Assembly: GCF_004114935.1 (NCBI RefSeq)
Contig: NZ_CP022221.1
Span: forward strand, 3,741,001-3,805,000
Length of the DNA stretch: 64,000 nucleotides
Direction: 5' to 3'
From: Bradyrhizobium zhanjiangense
GTDB taxonomy: Bacteria > Pseudomonadota > Alphaproteobacteria > Rhizobiales > Xanthobacteraceae
Part shown: positions 17,808 through 25,562 of the stretch, piece after piece
Layout of the letters: each line of letters opens with the position of its first letter
Numbering within the stretch: the stretch's first letter is position 1
Notes under the pieces: generated by a model
The model's input: the letters and a program-made list of their open reading frames with translations, nothing else
The model's database searches: none
What the model was told of the DNA's origin: nothing
Translations under genes and position numbers: made by a program

Positions 17808-19443
17808 GCCTTTCGGGATGAGCGCCGGCGCATCCCGTCTGTCAGCACCGGAACGCGCATCCGAGCGCGGCTCGCGTTACCGCCTGCGCGATCTCTTCAC
17901 GCCGCTGGACACGCTGCTCGTCTCCGGCGGAGATCCGCGGCTGGCGCTCGACGCTAGCGATCGCGTCAACGCCTATGGCTGCGCGGCCTCGCCGGAGCCG
18001 GAGATCTGGAATTTCGCCTCCTCGACCGCATCGACGATCTCGCGAGCGGCCTATGATCGCGCCGCGCTCGCGCGCGAAGAGCTGATGCACAAGTGCCTGT
18101 TCGACGAGGTCGAGATCGCCTTCGATGCGCGCTGTGAAGGCATGCGCGAGGAGTTGCGCGGCCATTTCCAGCTCTCGCCGCGGGTCGATGTGGTGTTCTC
18201 GCCGTCCGGCACGGATTCCCAGCTCCACGCCCTGTTCGTGGCGCGCGCGGTGCTCGGCGCGCCGCCGGTGACGACCGTGGTCGGCGCCGATCAGACCGGC
18301 AGCGGGACGATCCATACCGCGCGTGGACACCATTTCAGCTCCATGACGGCGAGCGGCTTGGCGGTCCGCAAGGACGGCGCAGTTGCGGGGCTGGCCGACG
18401 CCAGCATCGCGCTGCCACTGCGCGAGGCGGGACCCGGGATCGCGATGCGCACGGATGCGGATGCTGCGGTGCTGGGCGCGATCGAGGCCACGATCGCGCA
18501 GGGCGCGCCGGTGCTGCTTCAGATCATGGATGCCTCGAAACTCGGCTGGCGCGCACCGAGCGCGGCCTGCCTCGACGAGATCGCGCGGCGCTGGCCGCGC
18601 AAGGTTCAGATCGTCGTCGATGCCTGTCAGGCCCGGCTCGGCCGCCGCCGGCTGCGCTCCTATCTCGATCGCGGTTACCTCGTGCTGATCACCGGCTCGA
18701 AATTCTTCGGCGGACCGGCCTTCAGCGGCGCGCTGCTCGTCCCGAAAGGCTTTTCGCGGTCGCTCGACCGGGTCGAGGCGATCGCGCCTGGCTTTTTCGA
18801 TGTCGGCCGTTGCGACTGGCCGATGGCCTGGACGATCCTGCGTTCGCGCTTCGAGCGCCGGCCGAATTTCGGCCAATGGTTGCGCTTGGAGGGGGCGCTG
18901 GCCGAGATCGGCAGCTACTATGCAGTGCCAGGTGCGTTTCGCGCCAGGGCACTGGTCGAGCTCGCGGCCGGCATCGACAGCATGATCGCGCTGTCGCCGT
19001 CTCTTCGCCCCGTTCCAACCGGAATCGAGAAGGTCGGTGCGGACGACGAGGAGTTCGCGCAAACTACGATCTTTCCGTTTCTGCTGCTGCGCGACGGCAA
19101 GCCGATCTCGATCGCGGAGACGGGCGCCGTTCATCAGGCGCTGACGCGTGACATGAACGAAGAGATCGGCGGCCGCACGGCGGACCGGCAGGTCGCCGCG
19201 CAGCGCTGCCTGATCGGCCAGCCGGTCCGGCTGGAGCGCCAGGACGAGGCCCCGCTGGCCGTATTGCGCCTCTGCGTCGGCGCACGGCTCGTGACCGAGA
19301 TCTGGTCCCCGGACATGGCGCAGGCGCAACGCAATTTGCAGCACGTGCTCGATCGCGTCGCCGACGTCCTGGTGAAGATCGAACTGTTGCTTGATCGTGG
19401 CGCGGCGGCGCCCATGCCGGCAAAGTCCGCGTTCGAGGTGTGA
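17797..19443 (+). CDS. PLP-dependent fold-type-I enzyme, function unknown
   Basis: A 548-residue protein that overlaps the preceding gene by 11 bp; ATG 17818 is an alternative start. Landmarks of a class-V-like PLP fold are visible: SPSGTDSQLHALFVAR (phosphate-cup loop, about 130-145), aspartate D275 in IVVDACQARLG for the pyridine nitrogen, and the Schiff-base lysine K302 in ITGSKFFGGPAFSGALL. Residues 1-90 look like an extra domain without known motifs. The C-terminal 130 residues carry a cysteine (RLCVGARL) but no clear motif. It could be an aminotransferase, a desulfurase-like or a lyase-like enzyme. Tight coupling to the next gene (1-bp gap) implies they act together. Confidence 0.75.
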   Translation: MRREPFGMSAGASRLSAPERASERGSRYRLRDLFTPLDTLLVSGGDPRLALDASDRVNAYGCAASPEPEIWNFASSTASTISRAAYDRAALAREELMHKCLFDEVEIAFDARCEGMREELRGHFQLSPRVDVVFSPSGTDSQLHALFVARAVLGAPPVTTVVGADQTGSGTIHTARGHHFSSMTASGLAVRKDGAVAGLADASIALPLREAGPGIAMRTDADAAVLGAIEATIAQGAPVLLQIMDASKLGWRAPSAACLDEIARRWPRKVQIVVDACQARLGRRRLRSYLDRGYLVLITGSKFFGGPAFSGALLVPKGFSRSLDRVEAIAPGFFDVGRCDWPMAWTILRSRFERRPNFGQWLRLEGALAEIGSYYAVPGAFRARALVELAAGIDSMIALSPSLRPVPTGIEKVGADDEEFAQTTIFPFLLLRDGKPISIAETGAVHQALTRDMNEEIGGRTADRQVAAQRCLIGQPVRLERQDEAPLAVLRLCVGARLVTEIWSPDMAQAQRNLQHVLDRVADVLVKIELLLDRGAAAPMPAKSAFEV

Positions 19444-19444
19444 G

Positions 19445-20680
19445 ATGCAGCAGCCGGTTTCCGTGCCGAAATTTGCCGACCGTATCGGCTTTGCGCAGTT
19501 GACGCGCCGGGCCTTCGAAGGTGTCGATTTGCAGCCGTTGCGCGACCAGCTCGTCGTCCGGATCACGGAGGGGACGGCGCAGGCCGGCGAAGGCCTGGAT
19601 CTGTCGCTGATCGTCCAGCTCCTTGGCGACAAGGCGGCGGGGCTTGCGATCCAATCGGAGGTGCTGACCTTCCATCAGTTGTTTCGTACGCCCAGCGCGG
19701 CTCCGAAACCGGGCTTGCGCGTGCTCGCGCTTGCAGCCGACATCGACATGGGCGGCAACACGCCGATCGATTTCCTGCTCGAAGGTTCCGACATCGAACT
19801 GTTGACGCTCTACGTGGTCAAGGGCGTCGGTCTGCCCGAGAACTTGCCCGAGCACGACGTCGCCATCGTGATTGCATCCGATTCCGAGGAATGCCGGGAC
19901 GCGCTCGCGCTGATCGAGAAGGCCGCACCCGAGTGGCCGCGGCCGCTGCTCAATCGCCCCGATCTCATCGGCAACCTCGATCGCGACAAGTTGTATCGGC
20001 TGCTGACGGGTGTGCCCGGCCTCGACATTCCCGCGACCGTCCACGCCACACGCGAGCAATTGTCGGATCTTGCGCAGGGGCGAATCGCCTGCGAGGCCAT
20101 CGCGGACGAATTGCACTTTCCGATGATCGCGCGGCCGCGCGGCTCGCATGCCGGTGTCGGGCTCGCGAAGCTCATTGATGCGGCGGCGCTCGCGGCCTAT
20201 CTCGCCGAACGGAAAGAGCAGGACTTCTTCGTCGCGCGCTTCGTCGACTATGTTAGCCCCGACGGGCTCTACCGCAAATATCGCCTCGCTATGGTCGACG
20301 GCAAGCCTTACGCCTGCCACATGGCGATCGCCGATCGCTGGGACATCTGGTATCTAAACGCCTACATGGCGTTCAGCGAGGAGAAGCGGGCCGAGGAGGC
20401 CGTCTTCATGCTCGACTTCGACCACGCCTTTGCCGCGCGCCACAAGAGCGCGCTCGAGGAGATGAGCAGGCGCGTCGGCCTCGACTATTTCATCGTCGAC
20501 TGCGCCGAGAACCAGAACGGCGAGCTCCTGGTGTTCGAAGCCGACAACACCGCCGTCGTGCACAACATGGATTCGCCGGTCGTGTTTCCGTACAAGCCGC
20601 CCCAGATGCGCAAGATATTTGCGGCGTTCACGGCGATGCTGTCGCGGCATGCGCGAGCGGGCAAGGGAAGCGCAACATGA
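19445..20680 (+). CDS. RimK-like ATP-grasp ligase, function unknown
   Basis: A 411-residue protein. The N-terminal 200 residues are a Rossmann-like pre-ATP-grasp region (RVLALAADIDMGGNTPIDFL). From about 210 it is an ATP-grasp domain: FPMIARPRGSHAGVGLAKL is the ATP-binding lid (an arginine where a lysine is common), FVARFVDY is the hinge, YRKYRLAMVDGKPY follows, and LLVFEADNTAVVHNM gives the metal ligands E365 and N368. Such enzymes join a carboxylate to an amine or thiol, including addition of amino acids to proteins (RimK). The start ATG 19445 follows the previous stop by 1 bp, and the decarboxylase start overlaps its stop. Confidence 0.8.
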   Translation: MQQPVSVPKFADRIGFAQLTRRAFEGVDLQPLRDQLVVRITEGTAQAGEGLDLSLIVQLLGDKAAGLAIQSEVLTFHQLFRTPSAAPKPGLRVLALAADIDMGGNTPIDFLLEGSDIELLTLYVVKGVGLPENLPEHDVAIVIASDSEECRDALALIEKAAPEWPRPLLNRPDLIGNLDRDKLYRLLTGVPGLDIPATVHATREQLSDLAQGRIACEAIADELHFPMIARPRGSHAGVGLAKLIDAAALAAYLAERKEQDFFVARFVDYVSPDGLYRKYRLAMVDGKPYACHMAIADRWDIWYLNAYMAFSEEKRAEEAVFMLDFDHAFAARHKSALEEMSRRVGLDYFIVDCAENQNGELLVFEADNTAVVHNMDSPVVFPYKPPQMRKIFAAFTAMLSRHARAGKGSAT

Positions 20681-22173
20681 ACGAGATCATCCGCAACACC
20701 CAAAGCTCCGTCACCCACACCTCGCTCGATCCGCAGGACTGGAGCGAATTTCGCGCGCTGGCCCGTCGCATGTTAGACGAGGCGATCGATGGCATCGCCA
20801 ATGTTCGTGCGCGCCCCGTCTGGCAGCCGATCCCCGACGAGGTCCGCGCGGCATTCAAAGCCGACGTGCCGCGCGAGGCGAGCGACCTTGCCGATGTCTA
20901 TCGTGAATTTGCCGCGCATGTCGCGCCCTATGCGACCGGCAACGTCCACCCGGGCTTCATGGGCTGGGTCCATGGCGGCGGCACCGCGGTCGGCATGCTC
21001 GCGGAGATGCTGGCAGCCGGCCTCAATGCCAATCTCGGCGGACGCGACCACATGCCGATCGAGGTTGAGCGCCAGATCGTCGCGTGGATGCGCCGCCTGT
21101 TCGCCTTTCCGGAAGACGCGAGCGGCATCTTCGTCACGGGCACGTCGATGGCCAATCTGATGGCGGTGCTGGTGGCACGTACGAACGCACTCGGCACGCT
21201 GGCGCGCCAGCACGGTATCGGCAATGACGGCGCACTGTTTACGGCCTATACGTCGCACGCTGCACATGGCTGCATCTCGCGGGCGATGGACATTGCCGGG
21301 CTCGGCACGGATGCGCTACGCAAGATCGGTGTCGATGCCGATCATCGCATCGATGTTGCCGCGCTGCGCGCGCAGATCGCTGTTGACCGCGAGGTCGGCT
21401 TCAAGCCGTTCCTGGTGGTCGCGTCTGCGGGTACGGTCGATGTCGGCGCGATCGACGATCTCAGAACAATCGCGGAGCTGTGCCGCGAGGAAGGGATCTG
21501 GTTTCACGTCGACGGTGCCTTCGGTGCGCTCGCAATTCTCTCGCCTGAGCTCGCGCCACTGCTCGGCGGCATCGAGCTCGCCGATTCCATTGCGCTCGAT
21601 TTCCACAAATGGGGACAGGTGCCGTACGATGCCGGCTTCCTGCTGGTGCGCGACGGCGAGCAGCATCGGCAGGCCTTTGCGCAGCCGGCGGCCTATCTCA
21701 GTCGCGAGGCGAGGGGGCTTGCGGCCGGCACGGTCTGGCCCTGCGATCTCGGCCCCGATCTGTCGCGCGGCTTCCGCGCGCTGAAGACCTGGTTCACGCT
21801 GAAGACGTTCGGGACCGATCGCCTCGGCGCGGTGATCGCGCGAAGCTGCGCGCTGGCAAAATATCTGGAGGCGCGCATTCTGGCCGAGCCGCGGCTGGAA
21901 TTGCTGGCGCCGGTGAACCTCAACATCGTCTGCTTCCGGTATCGCGCAGGCGACGCGGTCAACCGCGAGGTTGTCGCCGACATCCAGGAGTCCGGCATCG
22001 CGGCACCGTCGAGCACGACGCTGGACGGCAAGTTCGCGATCCGCGCGGCGATCGTCAATCATCGCACCGAGGAAACAGACATCGATGCGCTGGTTGCGGC
22101 CGTGCTCAAGTTCGGCGCGCAGCGCAGCGGCGGCCTGATCGAGGTCGAGGCGCCGCCGCTCGCGGCGCAGTGA
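20677..22173 (+). CDS. PLP-dependent group II amino-acid decarboxylase family protein
   Basis: A 498-residue protein. The family hallmarks are HPGFMGWVHGGGTAVGMLAE (substrate entry), VTGTSMANLMAVLVAR (phosphate loop), WFHVDGAFG with D279, and the Schiff-base lysine K311 in LDFHKWGQVPYDAG. Close relatives decarboxylate aromatic amino acids, glutamate or diaminobutyrate; the substrate is not readable here. Its product would be an amine, a natural acceptor for the ATP-grasp ligase just upstream (4-bp overlap). It is the last gene of the operon and converges on flbT. Confidence 0.85.
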   Translation: MNEIIRNTQSSVTHTSLDPQDWSEFRALARRMLDEAIDGIANVRARPVWQPIPDEVRAAFKADVPREASDLADVYREFAAHVAPYATGNVHPGFMGWVHGGGTAVGMLAEMLAAGLNANLGGRDHMPIEVERQIVAWMRRLFAFPEDASGIFVTGTSMANLMAVLVARTNALGTLARQHGIGNDGALFTAYTSHAAHGCISRAMDIAGLGTDALRKIGVDADHRIDVAALRAQIAVDREVGFKPFLVVASAGTVDVGAIDDLRTIAELCREEGIWFHVDGAFGALAILSPELAPLLGGIELADSIALDFHKWGQVPYDAGFLLVRDGEQHRQAFAQPAAYLSREARGLAAGTVWPCDLGPDLSRGFRALKTWFTLKTFGTDRLGAVIARSCALAKYLEARILAEPRLELLAPVNLNIVCFRYRAGDAVNREVVADIQESGIAAPSSTTLDGKFAIRAAIVNHRTEETDIDALVAAVLKFGAQRSGGLIEVEAPPLAAQ

Positions 22174-22191
22174 CCACGAAACGCCGATGAA

Positions 22192-22214
22192 AACGAACCC
22201 GGAGCTGATCCGGG
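22192..22214 (-). terminator. Terminator of flbT
   Basis: A hairpin with arms CCCGGA and TCCGGG (22198-22214). Read on the minus strand it is followed by TTCGTTTT, so it fits termination of flbT. It has no T-run on the plus strand, though it may weakly affect the convergent decarboxylase transcript. Confidence 0.55.
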
Positions 22215-22244
22215 CCATTGTCGTTCAGGCAGGATGCGGCTCGA

Positions 22245-22670
22245 TCAGGCGGCCGAACTGACGTCGCCGTTCGGATGGGTGGCTTTGTACTGATCGCGCA
22301 GCTTGTCTTCATAGGCGATCAGCTTGCGGGCCTCCTTGAGGGCCCGATAGAGGTCGCCGCTCATGATGTTGTTGTTGATGCCTTCGATGATCGGCCAGGA
22401 GCTCGGCACCGCGGTGACGATGTCACGCACGAGATTGAAGTAGGTGCCGTGCTGAGTCTGCGGATCCGGCGAAATGTACATCAGCTGAACCGCCAGATAG
22501 ACGAGCTTGGCGGGGGTGTCGGCGGTCTCCGGCGTGAGGATGTCGCGCTCGCGCAGGATCGGCACGTTCTCGCCGTCGATCAGAAGACGTGCGCGCTGGT
22601 CCGTGTTGGTGATCACGGAGTTGCCGACGATGATCCGTTCGTGCGGTTTAAGCTCGACCTTGAGAGCCAT
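22245..22670 (-). CDS. flbT: FlbT, post-transcriptional regulator of flagellin
   Basis: A 141-residue cytoplasmic protein. It starts MALKVELKPHERIIVGNSVI and has the family core TPETADTPAKLVYLAVQLMY and YRALKEARKLIAYED. In Caulobacter FlbT binds the 5' leader of flagellin mRNA and destabilises it until the hook is complete; in Bradyrhizobium and Brucella FlbT can act positively. It sits divergent from the flagellin genes with 324 bp between, matching this job. Its antagonist FlaF is encoded after the third flagellin gene. Confidence 0.95.
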   Translation of the reverse strand: MALKVELKPHERIIVGNSVITNTDQRARLLIDGENVPILRERDILTPETADTPAKLVYLAVQLMYISPDPQTQHGTYFNLVRDIVTAVPSSWPIIEGINNNIMSGDLYRALKEARKLIAYEDKLRDQYKATHPNGDVSSAA

Positions 22671-22766
22671 GCCTGTTCTCCATCGATTGTTTTGTAACGA
22701 ACTCCTGCGCGCCCACGCGATGACGGCAGTCGGCTCTGATTTGGAGCTGATCCTTGCCGAATGTGG

Positions 22767-22782
22767 TTAACGGGTCGTAAAC
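22767..22782 (+). promoter_or_regulatory. CtrA-like site upstream of first flagellin gene
   Basis: TTAA-CGGGTCG-TAAAC, one mismatch from TTAA-N7-TTAAC, lies 228 bp before the start codon. The wider block GGTTAAC-N-GG-N4-5-AAACGCCG is also found before the second flagellin gene at 25357. The rest of the 324-bp gap to flbT shows no other convincing site; the long leader is consistent with FlbT-type control of the mRNA. Confidence 0.45.
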
Positions 22783-22994
22783 GCCGGAAATTGCGGTAAA
22801 AAACTTAGCATTTTCAGGTGATTGAGTGCTGTCGAGACCGCGGCGGGGAAGCTCTCGATAGGCCGATTTGGGGCGCGACGCGAACAAACCGGAGATTTCA
22901 TTTCACGGATTGTTAGAGGCTTGGACGCACGGTCCGCCGGTCGTTTGATCAATCTCGGTCAAGCAGGACGCGTAGCTACCAGAAAGGTAACAGT

Positions 22995-25238
22995 ATGTCC
23001 GGTATCGTTCTCTCCTCCTCGGTTCGCCAGAACCTGCTCTCCCTCCAGTCCACCGCCGACCTCCTCGCCACCACCCAGTCGCGTCTGTCGACCGGCAAGA
23101 AGGTGAACACGGCACTGGATAACCCCACCAACTTCTTCACCGCCCAGTCGCTCGACAACCGTGCCAGCGACATCAACAACCTGCTCGATGGCATCGCCAA
23201 CGGCGTGCAGGTGCTGCAGGCCGCCAACACCGGCATCACCTCGCTCCAGAAGCTGCTCGACTCCGCGAAGTCGATCGCCAATCAGGCGCTGCAGACCACG
23301 GTCGGTTATTCGACCAAGTCGAACGTCTCGACCACGATTGCTGGCGCGACGGCCTCCGACCTGCGCGGCACCACGACTTACACCAGCACGACCGCGCTCT
23401 CCAACGTGCTGTTCTCCGGCGCTGCCGGCGGCGCGACGGTTGCGACCGGAACGACGACGCTCGGCGGTGTCTCGGCTGCCCTGACCGGCTCGGCTGCAGT
23501 GGCTGGCGACGGTACGACCGCCTTCAGCGGCGCCTTGAAGCTGGCCGGTACCGCCGGTGCGACGACCATCGCCGCCAACGGCGCTCCCACCGATGGCGAA
23601 ACGCTGACCGTGGATGGACACACGATCACTTTCAAGGCCGCGGACGTTCCGACCGGGGCGAATATCCCGTCGGGATCCGGTACCATCGGCAATGTCCTCA
23701 CGGACGGTAACGGTAACTCAACCGTCTATCTTGGCGCTACGGCTGCGACGGGTACTGCGCAGGACCTGTTGAATGCCATCGACATTGCCAGCGGAGCTCA
23801 GACGGTCTCGATCGCCAGTGGCGCTGCGACCCTGAGCGGCGGCGCAACTGCTAACAGCATCGCTGCCGGCAAGGTCACTCTGAACACGGGTACCGGCGCT
23901 GACCTCAGCATTTCCGGCAGGTCCGACCTTCTGAAGGCCCTCGGCCTGACGGGCGCGGCGGGCAGCGGCCAAGTCACCGTCACCCAGGCGCGCTCGACCT
24001 CTTCGACCACGCTCGGAACCCTGATTCAGGACGGATCGACGCTGAACGTGGACGGCAAGACGATCACGTTCTCGAACGCGAAGACGCCCACGACAGTCGC
24101 AACGGGCTCCACCCAGGTCGGCAATCTGGTCACGGATGGAAACGGCAACTCGACCGTTTACCTTCAGGCCGGCAACGTCAACGACGTTCTGAATGCCATC
24201 GATCTCGCGACCGGTGTGCAGACCGTCAAGACGGCGGGTGCTTCCGGTGCCCTGCAGACGACCGCAGGCGCCAAGAACTCGTCGATCGTGGCCGGCGCGC
24301 TCAACCTCTCGACCGGTGCGAACGTGGATCTATCGATCACTGGCACCAAGAATGCGCTGTCGGCGCTCGGCCTGACGGGCTCGACCGGCACCGGCACCGC
24401 CTTCACGGCGAGCCGTTCCGCGGCGTCGGGTGGCATCTCGGGCAAGACCTTGACCTTCTCCTCTTTCAACGGCGGCGCGGCGGTCAACGTCACCTTCGGC
24501 GATGGCACCGGCGGCACGGTCAAGACGCTCGATCAGCTCAACACGCAGCTTCAGGCCAACAACCTGACGGCGACGATCGACGCCAACGGCCTGCTCACGG
24601 TCTCGGCCACCAACGACTATGCGTCCTCGACGATCGGATCTGCCGCCGCTGGCGGCACCATCGGCGGCACGATCACTTCGACCCTGACCTGGTCGAACGC
24701 GACCGCGCCGGTTGCTGATGCTGTTGCCCAGGCGACCCGCACCAACCTGGTGTCACAGTACAACAACATCATGACGCAGATCGACACGACCTCGCTGGAC
24801 GCGTCGTTCAACGGTGTCAACCTGCTCAACGGCGATCAGCTCAAGCTTGTGTTCGACGAGACCGGCAAGTCCAACCTGAGCATCACCGGCGTGACCTTCA
24901 ACTCGAAGGGTCTGGGTCTGGCTGGTCTGGTGCAGGGCACCGACTTCATCGACAACGCCGCGACCAACAAGGTGCTGACCAAGCTGAACACGGCCTCGAG
25001 CACGTTGCGCTCGGAAGCCTCGACGCTCGGTTCGAACCTCTCCGTCGTGCAGGTGCGTCAGGACTTCAACAAGAACCTGATCAACGTGCTCCAGACCGGC
25101 TCGTCCAACCTGACGCTGGCCGACACCAACGAGGAAGCGGCCAACAGCCAGGCGCTGTCGACCCGCCAGTCGATCGCGGTCTCAGCGCTATCGCTGGCCA
25201 ACCAGTCGCAGCAGAGCGTGCTCCAGCTGCTCCGCTAA
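22995..25238 (+). CDS. fliC: Flagellin 1 (large filament protein)
   Basis: A 747-residue filament subunit. The conserved D0/D1 N-terminus runs to about residue 130 (QSRLSTGKKVNTALDNPTNF, LDGIANGVQVLQAANTGI). The C-terminal D0 helix is ALSTRQSIAVSALSLANQSQ and ends LQLLR. The variable middle contains two repeated modules at about 200-319 and 346-462, each with a VDG-TITF strand, TDGNGNSTVYL, a LNAID helix, LSTG/LNTG-A-DLSI and ALGLTG. A third related stretch lies at 482-560. E. coli FliC is 498 residues. It is the first of three tandem copies. It is nearly identical to flagellin 2 for about 1.06 kb in the middle. Confidence 0.95.
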   Translation: MSGIVLSSSVRQNLLSLQSTADLLATTQSRLSTGKKVNTALDNPTNFFTAQSLDNRASDINNLLDGIANGVQVLQAANTGITSLQKLLDSAKSIANQALQTTVGYSTKSNVSTTIAGATASDLRGTTTYTSTTALSNVLFSGAAGGATVATGTTTLGGVSAALTGSAAVAGDGTTAFSGALKLAGTAGATTIAANGAPTDGETLTVDGHTITFKAADVPTGANIPSGSGTIGNVLTDGNGNSTVYLGATAATGTAQDLLNAIDIASGAQTVSIASGAATLSGGATANSIAAGKVTLNTGTGADLSISGRSDLLKALGLTGAAGSGQVTVTQARSTSSTTLGTLIQDGSTLNVDGKTITFSNAKTPTTVATGSTQVGNLVTDGNGNSTVYLQAGNVNDVLNAIDLATGVQTVKTAGASGALQTTAGAKNSSIVAGALNLSTGANVDLSITGTKNALSALGLTGSTGTGTAFTASRSAASGGISGKTLTFSSFNGGAAVNVTFGDGTGGTVKTLDQLNTQLQANNLTATIDANGLLTVSATNDYASSTIGSAAAGGTIGGTITSTLTWSNATAPVADAVAQATRTNLVSQYNNIMTQIDTTSLDASFNGVNLLNGDQLKLVFDETGKSNLSITGVTFNSKGLGLAGLVQGTDFIDNAATNKVLTKLNTASSTLRSEASTLGSNLSVVQVRQDFNKNLINVLQTGSSNLTLADTNEEAANSQALSTRQSIAVSALSLANQSQQSVLQLLR

Positions 25239-25267
25239 TAAGCGTCTGAAATCGCAATCAAGTCATG

Positions 25268-25300
25268 GCGGCGGGGCTTCGGCCCCGCCGCTTTCTTTTT
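25268..25300 (+). terminator. Rho-independent terminator of flagellin 1
   Basis: A perfect 10-bp GC stem, GCGGCGGGGC / GCCCCGCCGC, with a TTCG loop, followed by TTTCTTTTT. It lies 30 bp past the stop codon, so flagellin 1 is transcribed alone. Confidence 0.92.
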
Positions 25301-25356
25301 GCGCAGCCGATCGAGAGGTGGTCTGGCGGCTCTGAAAAAGTAACTGTTGGTTATGG

Positions 25357-25372
25357 TTAACAGGGAGCAAAC
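25357..25372 (+). promoter_or_regulatory. CtrA-like site upstream of second flagellin gene
   Basis: TTAA-CAGGGAG-CAAAC keeps the first half-site and the AAAC of the second, within a block shared with the region before flagellin 1. It lies 206 bp before the start codon. It is degenerate, so direct CtrA binding is uncertain; a duplicated flagellin promoter is the safer reading. The rest of this gap (25301-25562) shows nothing else clear. Confidence 0.35.
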
Positions 25373-25562
25373 GCCGAAAAAACGTGAAGAGTTTCAGGTC
25401 GATCGTCACCGGCATCGACTCGCTTCCGCTGCCTTATGGTGAATCGGCGCTTACGGCTCGTGAGCAGATTTCATCCTTTGTTAGCCATGTCCGCGCAAGC
25501 TGTGCCCGTCACTCGATCCGAAGCGATCGAACGAAGACGCGTAAACCAGAAGGGTAAGAGTT

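Noticed and set aside
17842..19632. 596-codon minus-strand open frame
   Set aside because: Antisense to the PLP-enzyme gene and the ATP-grasp start; composition is Arg-rich and no motif is visible.
22742..22757. Possible sigma-54 promoter TTGGAGCTGATCCTTGC before flagellin 1
   Set aside because: The GG to GC spacing is one base too long and the CAC of the -24 box is absent.
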